Shown here: piece after piece, positions 36,608 through 49,199 of the stretch
Numbering within the stretch: the stretch's first letter is position 1
Layout of the letters: every line of letters begins with the position of its first letter
NCBI GenBank assembly: GCA_028554755.1
Contig: JAPTOF010000015.1
Location: 5,580,001 to 5,644,000, forward strand
DNA length: 64,000 bases
Reading direction: 5' to 3'
DNA from: Cordia subcordata
Taxonomy: Eukaryota; Streptophyta; Magnoliopsida; Boraginales; Cordiaceae
Notes under the pieces: generated by a model
Database searches by the model: none
What the model was told of the DNA's origin: nothing
What the model saw: only the letters and a program-made list of their open reading frames with translations
Made by a program: the position numbers and the translations under genes

Positions 36608-37230
36608 GTTGTAGTAGCTTGTTAATATTAGTGAAACGTGAGATGGGAGAGAAAGTTTTGGAGGAAAATTCTTGGACTCGTAGCATGGAAAGTAAATATT
36701 TTATATTAATTTTAATTAATTTCAAATTAATTAAATTAATTGAATAGACATGTCTTTTATTTTGAACATGCATGACTTATATTTTGAAGAGACATATCTC
36801 TTCATTTTGGTGGAACATGTTTTTTATCTTGAAGAGACATATCTCTTTATTTTGAAGGAATATGTCTTTTAGTTTGAACAGACATGCCTTTTTATTTTTA
36901 AGAGACATATCTTTCATTTTGAAAAAATATGTCTGCTTGAAACAATCTCTCTAACTCTATAAATAGAGAGGAGTATCAGTTTTGTCTAGGCATCTCTCTC
37001 TTTTTATCTAATAAATTCCTTCTCATAAAGTTTCACATAAAGTTTTATTCTTGTATGAACTTCTTAAGCAAATTTTTTAGGAATTGCTGACTGTGGATTT
37101 TAGAGGCTATGTTGTATCATGAAAGGTTTATTGCCAATTTCCAATAGCAATCTTTTTTAGTAGGGGCAATTAATACCTAAAGATAATGTTCTATACGTCT
37201 TAAAGCATATATATTACCATTTTCCTAACA
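36608..37230 (+). repeat. Copia-1 3' LTR
   Basis: 623 bp from TGTTGTAGTAGC to TTTCCTAACA. It contains repeats of the ATTTTGAAGAGACAT type (36750-36930), a TATA box at 36958-36963 and an AATAAA near 37010. Aligns with 10755-11160. Confidence 0.85.
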
Positions 37231-37560
37231 TTGATTAGGTATTCTAGATTGCATCTCTATACCTTGTCCTAACTTATAATTCCAGCTTTAAAAATGGGGA
37301 TAACACAATGAAAACAAAGTCATTAATTGACTTGGTTTTATGTGAATTACATGTGTATTAAGGTCTCTTTGTCATCAAAAAATCTTTCTTAAAAGGATAT
37401 TTTTTCTTTTAATTTTTTTAATATATGGTTTCATGAAATTAGTTAATTAAAGAAAGAATTTTGTTAACATAAAATGAATATATAGTAATAAAGAAGATAT
37501 GGTAACATTTTTATGTGCTAAAATTCTAGAACTTTTTGGCATAAATGCAATTTAAGTAAT
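37231..37560. other. Short spacer, nothing recognised
   Basis: AT-rich DNA between Copia-1 and the next LTR. No element ends or genes seen. Confidence 0.45.
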
Positions 37561-38779
37561 TGTTTTGATGATGAAAATTAGTGCTAAATCATGCTTATTT
37601 GAATAAATTAATTATACTTGCTAATTGTCTATTTGAGAATACATCTAGCACTTTTGTCCTGGCAAGTTGATGGAGTGAAAATGAAGATATCTAAGCTCAT
37701 GGTGGATGTCAAACTTGATTGAACGCAAAGCTTAATTCAAAGGATGAAGGAAGCACTCAATTGAAGATTATTGAAGAAGAAGAGGAGGGAGTAACAAGGC
37801 AGAGACAAGGTGACATAAGGGGTACCGGTTATGCGCACTTGTGTTTAGCCTTGATTATGCTTAATATTATGGCTCATGAATACATGATTTCCCTATCTCT
37901 TTCTAAGTACTTCTCTTCCAAAATTATTCTTGAAAATCAAAGTGTGCTTAGAGTTTTAAAAATTTTGAGAAACTTCAAATTAATCTTCAAAAGCATGTCC
38001 TTTATCTTAAAAGTTGTTTATCAAATAATCTTGATGTGTTATTTTCTTGTTTAAATGTTTTAAACTCTCAGGGACATGCTAGAAATAGTTGCAAAGTAAA
38101 ATACACACTTTGTGAAGCAAACTAGCAGCTAGAATTACATTCTAGAACTGTTGGTCGCTCTCTATCGGTCAACCTGCTGAGCCCTATGGCCAATCGGCAA
38201 TTCCAGAGAGGAATGGATATACTGCCAGCCACTCATCTGGTCGACCAGACCATCGACCGACAACTGTGCAATTTGCTATTTTTGACCGTTGATAGTACAT
38301 TTATCACTTCTATAAACACCCCCTTCACCCCTAATTCAAAACTAACCCTTGATTTTGAATTTCAAATATTTCCTAAGCTATTATTCATCTTTTCAAATAG
38401 ATTTATTGCTTGGGAAATCATTCTTGTGAGCTATAAATTTGCATTAATCTTGAGCAAGCTTTGACCTTTTCATTTTCATATCTAGCTTTTTAGAAGTTAT
38501 AGTTATTTAGCTTGAAGAAACTCTCCTCTTATTGTTAATACATACACACCATAGCTTGATTATCTTGGGAAGATTGTAAAGCTCTTTGAGTGTGGGGAAA
38601 TCCTTAGCAAAAAGAGGTTTTTGCTTGGGTTATTTGGATTGGATCCAAAGAGGTGTAAAAAGTTGGTTTACGCTTCACCAATATTTGAAGAAGCTTGATA
38701 GTGGAGGATTGATTCAACTCCTAAAGGGGAGAATCCTTAGGTAGTGGATGTAAGGTTTGCCGAACCACCTAAAAACGAG

Positions 38780-38818
<39 letters not shown>

Positions 38819-39060
38819 TGATTTCTAGCTATTTTCACTATTGCACTTAACATGTTTGATGAAATGCCTCAACTAACGTGCTTATTGTTTTATGCTAAAA
38901 CGTTGGTTATTTTGCTTGATTTTATTTATATCTAAGGAAGATTATGTTTGTTCTTTAAATTGATTTAGTTTGTATTTTGTGTAATTGATTTTAATTAAAA
39001 AAATCATATATAACTAAATTCACCCCCTTGCCCTAGTTATATTGCCACCTAGAACTAATG
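37561..39060 (+). mobile_element. Isolated Sirevirus-like copia LTR (ends approximate)
   Basis: Begins near TGTTTTGATGATG and ends in AAATTCACCCCCTTGCCCTAG, the start and end phrases common in LTRs of SIRE/Maximus-type copia elements. There is no PBS after the end and no internal region beside it, so it is a solo or truncated LTR. It includes the palindrome CTGGTCGACCAG (38238-38249) and a (TC)n tract. The open frames 37719-38054 and 38186-38464 are not recognised genes. Confidence 0.55.
38785..38812. repeat. (TC)n microsatellite
   Basis: Fourteen TC dinucleotides in the Sirevirus-like LTR. Confidence 0.95.
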
Positions 39061-39119
39061 AAATTATTTTTCACTCTCTTTTGCTAATTAAGCAAGTGAA
39101 TAAATTATTTTTCGCACAA

Positions 39120-39900
39120 GGCTCCTTGATCATGAATCCTCCTATTCTATTCTTGCCAAATGTGATAGATAGTAGCCTCTATAAATAATTTGATAATGGT
39201 CACCTATAGATTGTTGCCTCCACATTTCTCCATTAGCCAAATACTAATATCTTTCCATCTAAAGAGCCTGTGAGGTCCCTTTGACATTTGGATCCCTTCC
39301 AAATTCTACAGGTGAAACCACATTCTGAAAATAATTGATCAAAACTTTCCATACTTCTTCAGTAAAAATACACAATGGATCGATTGCCATTCCCCAAGAA
39401 ATTAATCTGTACTTGGTGAGGAGTCTATCTCTCCAAACAAGCCATGTACAACAAGCATGTTAAGGCACTACGTATTTTGACCACAGAGCACCACTCTGTT
39501 TAACCAATGGGTTTTCTAAGACAAACTTGCCACGCTGATGATGTAGAGAAGGAGCCAGAGGGGTTTGAAAGCCACAAGATTTTATCACTTCTAGTTTGTA
39601 CAGGTTTCAAGCTACCAAGGTGCTCCCTGATTTGAGAGAAAAGATCATTCTCAAGCCAACACCAGTTCCCCTCAAAATACAGTTAGTGAACTTACAAGTC
39701 TCCTCCATTATCTTCGAGGTATTGCTCTTCAAAAACATCTTTAAGAATACCTAATAGATGCCATCAATCAGTCCATGATAGGGTATCTCTACCATTGCCA
39801 ATTTTATAAAAAATAAATTCTCTCATTAAGTTATAAATTCTCGTGAATCTTTTCCAATACCATGTTGCATCAACTAGAATGCAAACATCCCATAGCCTGA
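39120..39900 (-). pseudogene. LINE remnant, zf-RVT (C-terminal) domain
   Basis: On - the fragments DKILWLSNPSGSFSTSSAW, then RDRLLTKYRLISWGMAIDPL and CIFTEE reproduce the order of the plant non-LTR retrotransposon zf-RVT domain (sGkFSv, rLlTk.RL..wG...d..C..C). Stops and frame changes separate them. No endonuclease or RT core is seen, so it is a fragment. Confidence 0.6.
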
Positions 39901-39952
39901 TGTTTTAAAGGTTGTATTTCTCCAATATTTCCTTCTCCCTATCTATCCCCCT

Positions 39953-41159
39953 TATGAATGGCAAGCTAAATCTAGAGAGGAGGGGTGAATATATCTAACA
40001 AAATTCTTTGTAGCCTTAAGAAATTTCTTCGATGTGCGGAAGTGTATAGCGTGTGAAATCGTGTTAATTGAAAGATCAAAAAGAGAAAAGCAAAAGCAAA
40101 ACAAACACCACGATTTATAGTGGTTCGACCACCAAGCTTGCATCCACTCTTGAGTATCACATTCAAGAATTTCAACCAACTCCACTAAAACCTAGAGCTT
40201 TTTAAAAGTTGGATACGCTCAAACACCAGCCATACAATGTTGATTTATCCCTAAGTCAATAAACCCATTTGTCAAGGTTCAAGTTTTTTGCTCACACTCC
40301 AGACTAATCTACCTAATACCTAAGTAATACAAGAGTTGAATATGAGTTTTATACGACAAATCCCAAAAAAAGAATAAGTACAAGTTGAAATTTTGGATTT
40401 ACAATACAAGCCCTATAATTTCAAGACAAATTTGAAATTGCTTGCTTTGTATTGTGTTCTTGTTCTTGTTCTCTCTAAAATGCTTAATATATATATCTAT
40501 ATACATACACACATATACACACACACATATATATGCCTAAATAAAAATATTGCCATTATAAACAATTATTTTTGACTAATTTTGACTTTAAAATCGTATA
40601 TACTAGGCTAAGAAAGAGATCTTATGAATAACGACTAGTTTTGGATAATATTTTTGAAAATCTATTCAAAACCATCAGTTCAAAACCAAAACATATACTG
40701 TCACAAGGAGTCCAAGTTTATCTAATGTCCCAAAAAGCTTAACCCATTAATGCTCTTTTTGCTACAGTCAAAGCTTTTTAAATCCAAAATTCATTTTTTT
40801 TCCAAAAATAGGTTCAAAAAAGCTTTTGCATCACGGAAAATGTTTTGAAAAGCATATACCAATTTTGAGAAACAATTTACGGCATATCATGTCTAAATCA
40901 TAAGCAAAGTCAAGACAAGAGGACACATGAAAGACAACTTAAAAAAAAAAAAAGAAATTAAATCTACAATTGCACCCCTTATGACTTCTGTCTCCATCCT
41001 TATGTCACCATGCCAAATTTTGAAAAATCGAATGAATAATCACAACAACTTGAAACATCTAGTGGCACAAGATCTTACTTCAAGGCATATTATGTCTCCA
41101 ATTTGCTCAAGAACTCACAAAATTATATTAGCAACACGATAGCTCACAAGAGTTTCATA
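39953..41159 (-). repeat. Copia-3 left (3') LTR, cut by CACTA
   Basis: Matches 55742-57050, including the conserved CAAACACCACGATTTATAGTGG (positions 40105-40126 and 55891-55912). The end reads TATGAATGG where the other copy has TGTGAGTGG. The alignment ends where the CACTA terminus begins. Confidence 0.8.
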
Positions 41160-41174
41160 CATTACTAGAAATCT

Positions 41175-41585
41175 GGCTTTTAATTGGTTGCTAATTTATA
41201 GATTTAGTGACCGAAAAACTATTAGTAGCTAAATATAATTTGTGATCGTGTTTAGCGACTGATTGTGAAATCGGTCGCTAAATTAGCTACCGATTCACAT
41301 TCCGTCACTAATTTAGCGACTGATTCACATTCCATCACTAATTTAGTGACTGATTCTCTTTCGGTCGCTAAATTAGTGACTGATAACTTTTTGCTAATGT
41401 TTAGCAACTAATTCTTTTCTGTTGCTAATTTACTGACCAAAATATAATCGGTCGCTAAGTTTAGGGACCAAAATTGAATAAGTCACTAATTCAGCGGCTG
41501 AAAGGTTGTTGGTCACTAATTTACTAACCGAATTTAAATTGGTTGCTAAATTTAGCGATAAATTTATAAATCGATCGTTAATTTC
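41175..41585. repeat. CACTA subterminal repeats (TTAGCGACYGA / CGGTCGCTAA)
   Basis: About fifteen short direct and inverted variants of TTAGCGACCGA in 400 bp, e.g. AATCGGTCGCTAAATTAG near 41270 and ATTTAGCGACTGATTCAC near 41310. In En/Spm such motifs bind the TNPA-type protein. Confidence 0.85.
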
Positions 41586-44500
41586 AATTTTAAAAAAAGT
41601 TAGGTGAAGTTTAAGAAAATAAAAATATTTTAGATCCTATTCTTATTTGGTTTATGTATTTTTTTAATTTTAATTTTTTTATTTTTAAAATTTTACCTTT
41701 AATAAATAATTTTTATTATATTTTTAATTTTTATTTCATTTTTATTCACCAGAAATTGTTATCTAATCATTTCACTTAATATCAATAATCTATATACCCT
41801 TATAGCACATTAACATCATCATCACTATATAATTAATAAGTGATAATTAAAAATTTTGATTTAGTACAAGTTGTGAAACTAAAGTTTTTGTCTGTCAATT
41901 TGATTTGGATAAATAACATATTACCCCTGTAGTTTAGTTTAAGTACATAAGATCCTACAGTCTCAAAACTAATTTTGGAAGGTGTGGACAATGGCCTTAA
42001 TTTAACTTCATTAAAATACTTAATCGAAGTCACTAAATCACTACCCTTAACCCAAACAACCCTGAAAATCAAGCTTTGGCAAAAATCCCCACCAGATGAC
42101 CCAAACTATCTTGTTGAGACAAAATCCCCAAATCTTTACACCCAAAATCCCTAACATTTTTCCTTAAATCTTAAATTTAAGGTTTAATCCAAAAAAAAGC
42201 ACAAAAAAGAGGCTTGTTTGGCTATGCTCTAGTCATCTCATTGATTTCTTCCAAATCCCATTATAATTGTCCTATTAGGTTATTTTTAAACAGTGATTAT
42301 AAATTTATAAATAGATTATTTTTCTGATTTAGAGAATGAAACTCTAAATTTACAAAGACTTGTGTAGAATGACCTTTTTTTAAAAAGAAAAAGAAGCATT
42401 TTTCTTAATTCTTTTAAAAGTAATGTATTTGTTGTGAAGCTAAAAATTTTAACTTCAAACAAAAATATTATTTTTTAAAAAAAAATTAACTTTTTAAAAT
42501 CAATCTAATTATTTTTTATAAATTTGAACTAAGAAAAAATACTTTTTATTAAAAAAACAATTCAAACAAACCTAAATTTGGATGTTAGCAAACTTAAAAA
42601 GGTAAAAGTATACCCACTCTATTTTCATAATTTATGTATTTAATAAATTGTTTGAGAAATTAAACCTTAGATGCGCAACTCTTTCACATAAGATAGTTGA
42701 GCAAGTCAACTTTAGTCTTAGCAACAATTTGACCAGCTAATAATCTAGTGAGTATTCAACACAAGCATTAAAAAAGAAAAAAAGAGAAAAAGAAAAATGC
42801 CTAAAAGAAAAGAAAGGCCTATGTGGGTCTTCTTGTTTGACATAGAGTGACTTTGTAAAGACACTTTCTTTAAGTTTGAATTCTTTCACTATTTAGATTT
42901 TAATTTTTAGATTTACAGTTTAAATTTAGTTTGTGTTTAATTTGCTTAATTATCCTCTATGTATATATCTTTGTTTGTGCAGCTTCGATTATGCAATCAT
43001 TGCTTTGCAAAGGCTAGTTCTTTTTAATAGCCATTGAAAATCCACTCATTAGGTGTCGAGAACCCCTAAGTCAACGAGAGGCATTTCAATCGTAAGTATG
43101 AATTAATTGTATACATATATGTTTATGCATATTTATCTATGTATGTGTGTGTGTGTATGTGTATATATTCATTTTGTTTCTCTTTTTTTAATTCACGTTT
43201 ATTTCACTGTAATCTAAGGCATTTCTTGCTATTCTCATGTATGCATAATTTATATCTAATTATGTACTAGGTGTTATTAAATTCTTAGGGTTTATTTGAG
43301 TTTTCTTTTTTTAAATATAAATTTGATGTAGCTTTTCTATCATATCTTTTTGTTGTGATATGTGAATATGTTTGATAGAATGAGAAATTAAATAGTATAC
43401 ATGATGTTTGCCCGTGTAGATATTTTTGGCCTTACTTATCACTCATTTTTCTCTTAACAACATATTAATGAGAAAGATAATCAGAAAGTGGCTTATAAAC
43501 TGGTGTTATTTGACTTAATTGATAATTAGGGATAAGCATTTTAATTCAAGTTGATTATTTGGACAGAAACTGTTACTCTCAAGGTTATAGAAATGATTCA
43601 TAATTTAGTATTATAGGTTATAGGAATAACTCAGGTTAAATATTTTGCTACTTGTTTGTTTCGAGCAAGACATTTATTTTGCAGCATTGGGTATTAATTA
43701 TGTGTGGGGTTATATGTATTGGCCATTACAGTTTGAGTTTATAAGTAGAATATGAAGGAATATGAAGGTTGACACCTTTTTTTTACATCTGGAAGATCCC
43801 TCTCCCCCTCTCTCCTTTTTGCTATCTTGTAGAATGCATATTTGTAGGAGAAATAATGTTTATTTTAGATTCTTTTTCGTTTTTTACATGGATTGCATGC
43901 ATAAATCAATTTAAACACTTAGACATGCATACTAAATACCCGAATTAGGAACAATTAATCAGCACCCAAATAACAAAATAGAAGCATTTGAACACAAGAT
44001 TAGACATGATCGGTCATTGAGGCGAATTGACAAACACTAAGACGTACTTGACAAATAGCCATAAACTTTGAAAAAGAAAATCATGCATTAACCATTACTA
44101 CGAATCCCAAATCATGTATATGATATTCAATCCATAACAAGTAACAGTAACACTATCTAGGTTCTTAGCTCAACATATTACCAACACATCCAATACTGAA
44201 ATTTAAGCTTAAATATAGCATTAACATGTTTAAGCAACTTACGGTTCAGAATTTGAAGTGTTTCTATCTTATAAAACTTAATTCCAAGTACTAAATCCCA
44301 AAAACTCAGCAAAAACCCTTTTTCAAGCTCATTTCTTGCAGCATTTCAGCTCTTATTCAGCTCCCAAAAATAGTCCAATACCTACAAAATAAATCCCCAA
44401 GTTAGTTTATTATGTAATACACAACTTCTAGAAAGAAACCCAAGCAAAAAAGAGAAGACAAATCCCCTTTTTGTTGAGGAATTTGACCTGTTTTTAAGTG

Positions 44501-45047
44501 ATTTTGCTGTAGAAATAATCTGAAAAATGTGTCTTTGGAACCTCTAAACCAACGCCAATGTCGAATATATTGGTTTAATATATTGATTTACTTATATTAA
44601 TTATATTTTGATGATGCCATAATTGTGTTTTGTAGGAGCTACAGTTAGTAAAAGTTTGAGCTCGGGATTCAATTGGCACATCTGGGGATTCGATTTGCAA
44701 GCTATAAGGGTTTTGAGCTTGTGACTCAAGGTAAGTTATTCAATGAGTTTAGAAGTAATCAATTTGATGAAAATGATTGTTAAATAAGAAATCAGTTATA
44801 CCTTGAACTTGGTCTATTTAACACAATATCTTTCTTTTCATTCTTTGGTCTTGAACTCAACTATATATATGTGAGTGTGGGATTTTTAATTCCTTGCCTA
44901 GACATTCCTGCTTGTCATAGTAAGCAAACAAATGAGCTATTATTAGTCATTAAATTTATATTCTCTTCTCAAACAATTAAGCAAATGCATATATAGGCTT
45001 ATGGACTTGAGTTTAATTTATGATTATTTAACTTTGTTAAGGAGAGA
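41586..45047 (+). other. CACTA 5' region, no gene
   Basis: Presumably promoter, leader and intron DNA of the transposase. Two inclusions are suspected: a MITE-like stretch near 42210-42580 (CTTGTTTGG ... TTCAAACAAACC arms) and a gypsy LTR-like piece near 43890-44170. Nothing else recognised. Confidence 0.5.
43890..44170 (-). repeat. Diverged Athila-LTR-like fragment in the CACTA element
   Basis: Phrases such as AAACACTTAGACATGCAT and CAAATAGCCATAAACTTTG ... TTCAATCCATAACAAG resemble the - strand LTR segments at 18005-18130 and 26130-26240 in order and spacing. Similarity is patchy; no LTR ends are visible. Confidence 0.35.
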
Positions 45048-48000
45048 ATGTCTATAGATCAAAGTTGAATGTATTGTCGAATAAGGAATAATTGGATAAC
45101 TGATGAATATATTGTTGGGGTGAAAGAGTTCCTTAATTTTGTATATGAAAATAAGCCAGTGAATAATGAGACTATTGGGTGTCCTTGTACAAAGTGCAAA
45201 TGAAGGAATTTTTTTGGTAAGGATGAAGTGGCAAATCATCTACTACATAATGGGTTCTTATATGGCTATACTAGGTAGGTGAGACACGGGAAAGATGATG
45301 TACCCATACAAAGTCATTTATCCATTCAAACAGAATCAAGAAATCCATATGTGGACATGGTAAATGATGCTGTTGAACATCAATTTGATCGAGAAAACAG
45401 GAATGAGATAGAAGAACCAAATCCTAATGCGATAAAGTTTTATAGTTGGTGGATGCAAAGCAACCATTGTGGGAAGGATGTAAGACATATAGTACATTAT
45501 CAACAATCTCACAATTGATGAATATTAAATCTAAGTATAACATGAGTGAGAGTTGTTTTGAACGTGTCATTAGTTGCTTGAAAAGCATGTTGCCACCTAA
45601 TACATTGCCAGATAATTTTGACAAGGCTAAAAAGATGATGGAGGCATTAGGGCTGAATATATCAAGATTGATACTTGTCCAAATGATTGCATATTATATT
45701 GGAAGGAAGATGCTGTCCTTGATTCATGTAAAGTATGTGGGCGTAAGCATTACAAGGAATGAGGCACACCTAAAAGGAACAAAAAGAATATTCCTTAGAA
45801 AATTTTTCTATGCCTCCCAATCATGCCTAGACTTCAAAGGTTATTTATGTCCAAGCAAACATCCAAACACTTGCCTTGGCATAAACGTGCTTGTCGACAA
45901 GAAGGTGAATTGATCCAGTTGTCAAATGGTGAAGCATGGAAGTATTTTGATTCATGTTATCCGGAGTTTGCTAATGAAGCTCATAATGTAAGGGTGGGAT
46001 TATGTACAGTTGGTTTTAATCCATTTGGTAACAGATCTGTCCCATATTCATGTTGGCCAGTTTATGTGACACCTTACAATCTTTCACCGACCATGTGTAT
46101 GAAAGATGATGTGTTGTTCTTGACCCTACTCATTCTTGGTCCCTATAGCCCAGGGAACAATCTTTGTGCATACTTGAGGCCATTTATAGATCAGTTAAAA
46201 ACATTGTGGGATCATGGGGCCCTTACATATGATGTGTCCACAATTACGAACTTTGTAATGAAGGCTACACTAATGTGGACAATAGGTGATTTTCTAGCAT
46301 ATAGAATGATGTCAGGTTGGAGGACTCATTGAAAGATGGCTTGTCTTTATTGCATGAAGCGGTCTAAGGCATTTACCTTGAAAAATAGTGGTAAGGCTTC
46401 ATTCTTTGGTTGTCACTGTCAATTTTTGCCTCAAGACCATCCATATAGAGATTTAGCACATGTTTTTAAGAAAGGTAAGGTTGAACATGATCCTTCTCCA
46501 CCTCGGTTGACAAGTGATGATGTGTTATCTAGATTATCATGTTTTGAGTAAATCAAATTTGGCAAAGCATCAAGAAATCAAAAGCGGCCAGGCTATAGAG
46601 TATCCCATAATTGGACCACGATTTGTATTTTTTGGGAGTTGCCATATTGGCACAACAATCTAATTAGACATAATCTTGATGTGATACATATTGAACAAAA
46701 TGTTTTTAATAATGTGTTCAACACAGTGATGAATGTGAAAGGCAAGAGCAAAGACAATGTAAAAGCTCGTAAAGATGTGGCAGAATATTATAACTGTGGC
46801 AAGTTTTTGTATTTCGATAGAAGGACAAACAAAATAAAAATGCCAAAAGTAAAATATGTCTTGTCATGAAATGAAAAGAAGGCAGTATGTACCTAGGTAA
46901 AGGATCTAAAGCTTCCAGATGGCTATACATCAAATATTGCCAAAAGTGTCAATATGAATGATCTAACATTTCATAGGTTAAAAACACATGATTGTCATGT
47001 ATTTATGGAAAGGTTATTGCCAATTGCTTTTCGTGACTTGTTGCCACAACCCATATAGAAAGCAAGAACCGAGCTTAGCATATTCTTTTGTGATTTGTAT
47101 GCAACATCCTTAAATATAGACCATGTGGAAAAGATGAAGGTAGACATTGCAGAAATCCTTTGCAAGCTTGAGAAATTCTTTCCCCCAGGATTTTTCGACT
47201 TGATGGAACATCAACCGATTCCCTTGCTTTACAAAGCCAAAGTAGGTTGCCCTCTACAATACCGTTGGATGTTTGTGTTTGAGAGGTAATTCTCTATCCA
47301 CTTATATTTTAATGCCTATTAAGTTAAGTGGTTATCTTTTAAGATGAAATGTTTGTATAGGCGTATGGGAACTTAAAGAAAAAAGTTAGGAATAAGGCTT
47401 TTATGGAAGGATCCATTGTGGAGGCATACTTAATTGAAGAGACATCTCAATTTTGTTCAAAGTATTTTAAGTCTCATGTGATTACAAGGAGAAATCAAGT
47501 TCCAAGGAATGATGATGGTGGAGATGTGGAAAAGAATGGGAGAGTCTCAATTTTCACATACCCAAGGTGTCAACTCGGACAAGGGATTTCTCAGTGTTTG
47601 ACTGATGAAGAGTTCAATGCTGCCTAGTTATACATTTTTCATAATTGTAATGAAGGCTTAGTACAACGACTTATAGAGTAAGAGCATTCAAATCTTATTT
47701 CATTTCTTTGTTTTGAAACATCAATAATATTTAAGTTAATAGTATTAGCTTTTGTGCTTTTAATGAACATTGAAATTTTGACAATGAAATGTATCATAAG
47801 AATCATACTCTTAGTGATGATTGTTTTCCATAGTTGCGTGAAAAAAATTTACCTTGATGATGTCATTCCAAGGCGTTAGAAAGGAACACAGACATTAGTC
47901 TGCAGTTGAAGGAGTTGATCCTTGGTCCTGGTAGAGTTGTCACTGGCTATCAAGGATATTTTGTGAATGATTACAAGTTCCACACTAAGGAAAAAGGACA

Positions 48001-48640
48001 GGATATGAAATCACAAAATTATGGTGTATGTGTACGAGGGAGTTGCAATAATAACTATGAGTATGACTATTATGGTGTAATTGAGGAGATCATTTAGTTA
48101 CACTATACTGATTTCCATCTAGTAACGTTATTTAAATGTAGATGGTTCGATTACAAAAAGAGGACAGTAATTCACCTCAAATATGGCATCGTAGATGTAA
48201 ATCACCAATCTAGAATTAGTGCTTATGAGCCATTTATATTAGCATCTCAAGCACAACAAGTGTATTACACTTCTTATCCTATTGGGAGGGAGAATTGATA
48301 GGCGAATTACAAGACTATATCACGAAGAATGTTTCCTGTAGTTGCATATCTTGGTTTAGATGGCAATGAAAACAACATTTTTCATGGCGTTTATCAATAA
48401 GATGAAGTGTTCGAGCCAATTCATATTGATATTGACACCGAATTGGATAGTGCATATATTCTTTATGGTGGAGGAGAAAAGGATGAAGAAGTTGATACAA
48501 GTGTTGATACAAGTGAAGGGTCATAAATGAAGATGAAGAGGATGAAGAAGATGATTATGATGATGAAGATGAAGAACTTAAAGAAGAGGATGATGGAGAA
48601 GATGAAGAGGATGAAGAAGATGACTTTAATGAAGATTCTG
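45048..48640 (+). pseudogene. TNP2-like CACTA transposase, decayed
   Basis: Domains in order: Transposase-associated (ATG 45048; CPCTKCK, HLLHNGFLYGY, with three stops); Transposase_21/TNP2 core 45446-46550 (MPRLQRLFMSKQTSKHLPWH, VGFNPFGN, GPYSPGNNL, YDVS); DUF4218 near 46975-47290 (FFPPGFFDLMEH); and DUF4216 near 48000-48300 (YYGVIEEI, YEPFILASQAQQVYYTSYP). An acidic Asp/Glu tail lies at 48480-48640. The TNP2 protein cuts and joins CACTA ends in the nucleus. A GT...AG intron may lie at about 47286-47361. At least three frameshifts and several stops inactivate it. In its best parts the protein is still readable for more than 160 residues. Confidence 0.88.
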
Positions 48641-49199
48641 AATAAGAAGACTTTGACAGGGATAGTGATTGTGACTTCAACTATGTTCGATATCATTCAT
48701 AATGTGTAATTTCTAATAATGAACCTTTTTGTTATGCTTAATCTTATTCTTTTTACGCTATCCTTTTCACCTTATGTTATAATCTTTTTTAGTTATATCT
48801 CAATACTATGTTAAAATCTTGTCTTTTATATTTACATGCATTGCATGTGTTTATTTAATAATGTTTAGATGCTATAAGTAAAGGGAAAATAACCTTGTTA
48901 AAATCTTTAGCATCTAGGCTGGGTTCACATGGTGGGGCTAGTTCAAACATGTCACATGATATTATAGAGCTGACACTTACATCTTTGTCCACTGAAAAGG
49001 ATGGATCATTTGTTCCCTAGACACGAGAATCACTTTCATCGGCTTGTGTAGACAGTACTCTCCAGCATACCTCTTCATCTTCTGCGCCTCTACAAGGTAA
49101 ATGTTATAATCACATATATTTTTACATATGTGTATTTTTTGTCCAAGATAAATGTTAAAGTTTTGTATATTTTGGTAACATGTGGATGTGTGTTTGTTT
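48641..49199 (+). other. Spacer between the two CACTA genes
   Basis: End of the TNP2-like gene and the possible 5' exons of the next one (48890-49100, Ser-rich and without a recognised domain). Confidence 0.45.

Larger units (their letters stand above)
10755..37230 (+). mobile_element. Copia-1: Ty1/copia retrotransposon broken by two insertions
   Basis: Order: 5' LTR, gag, zinc knuckle, protease region, GAG-pre-integrase, integrase, reverse transcriptase, RNase H, PPT, 3' LTR, all on +. Removing the solo LTR (13988-15965 with its duplication) and Copia-2 (16517-35411 with its duplication) leaves about 5.6 kb, normal for plant copia elements. All coding parts contain stops and frameshifts. 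It is the oldest layer of this nest, because the others are inserted in its reverse transcriptase. Confidence 0.85.

Noticed and set aside
37719..38464. Two frames of about 100 codons in the Sirevirus-like LTR
   Set aside because: No domain recognised and placed inside an LTR.
38785..38812. TC repeat considered as a promoter element
   Set aside because: No gene follows on the + strand within reach; best described as a microsatellite in an LTR.
48463..48709. Hydrophobic - strand frame and Lys/Met-rich + strand frame
   Set aside because: Both are alternative readings of the GA-rich tract that encodes the acidic tail of the TNP2-like protein.
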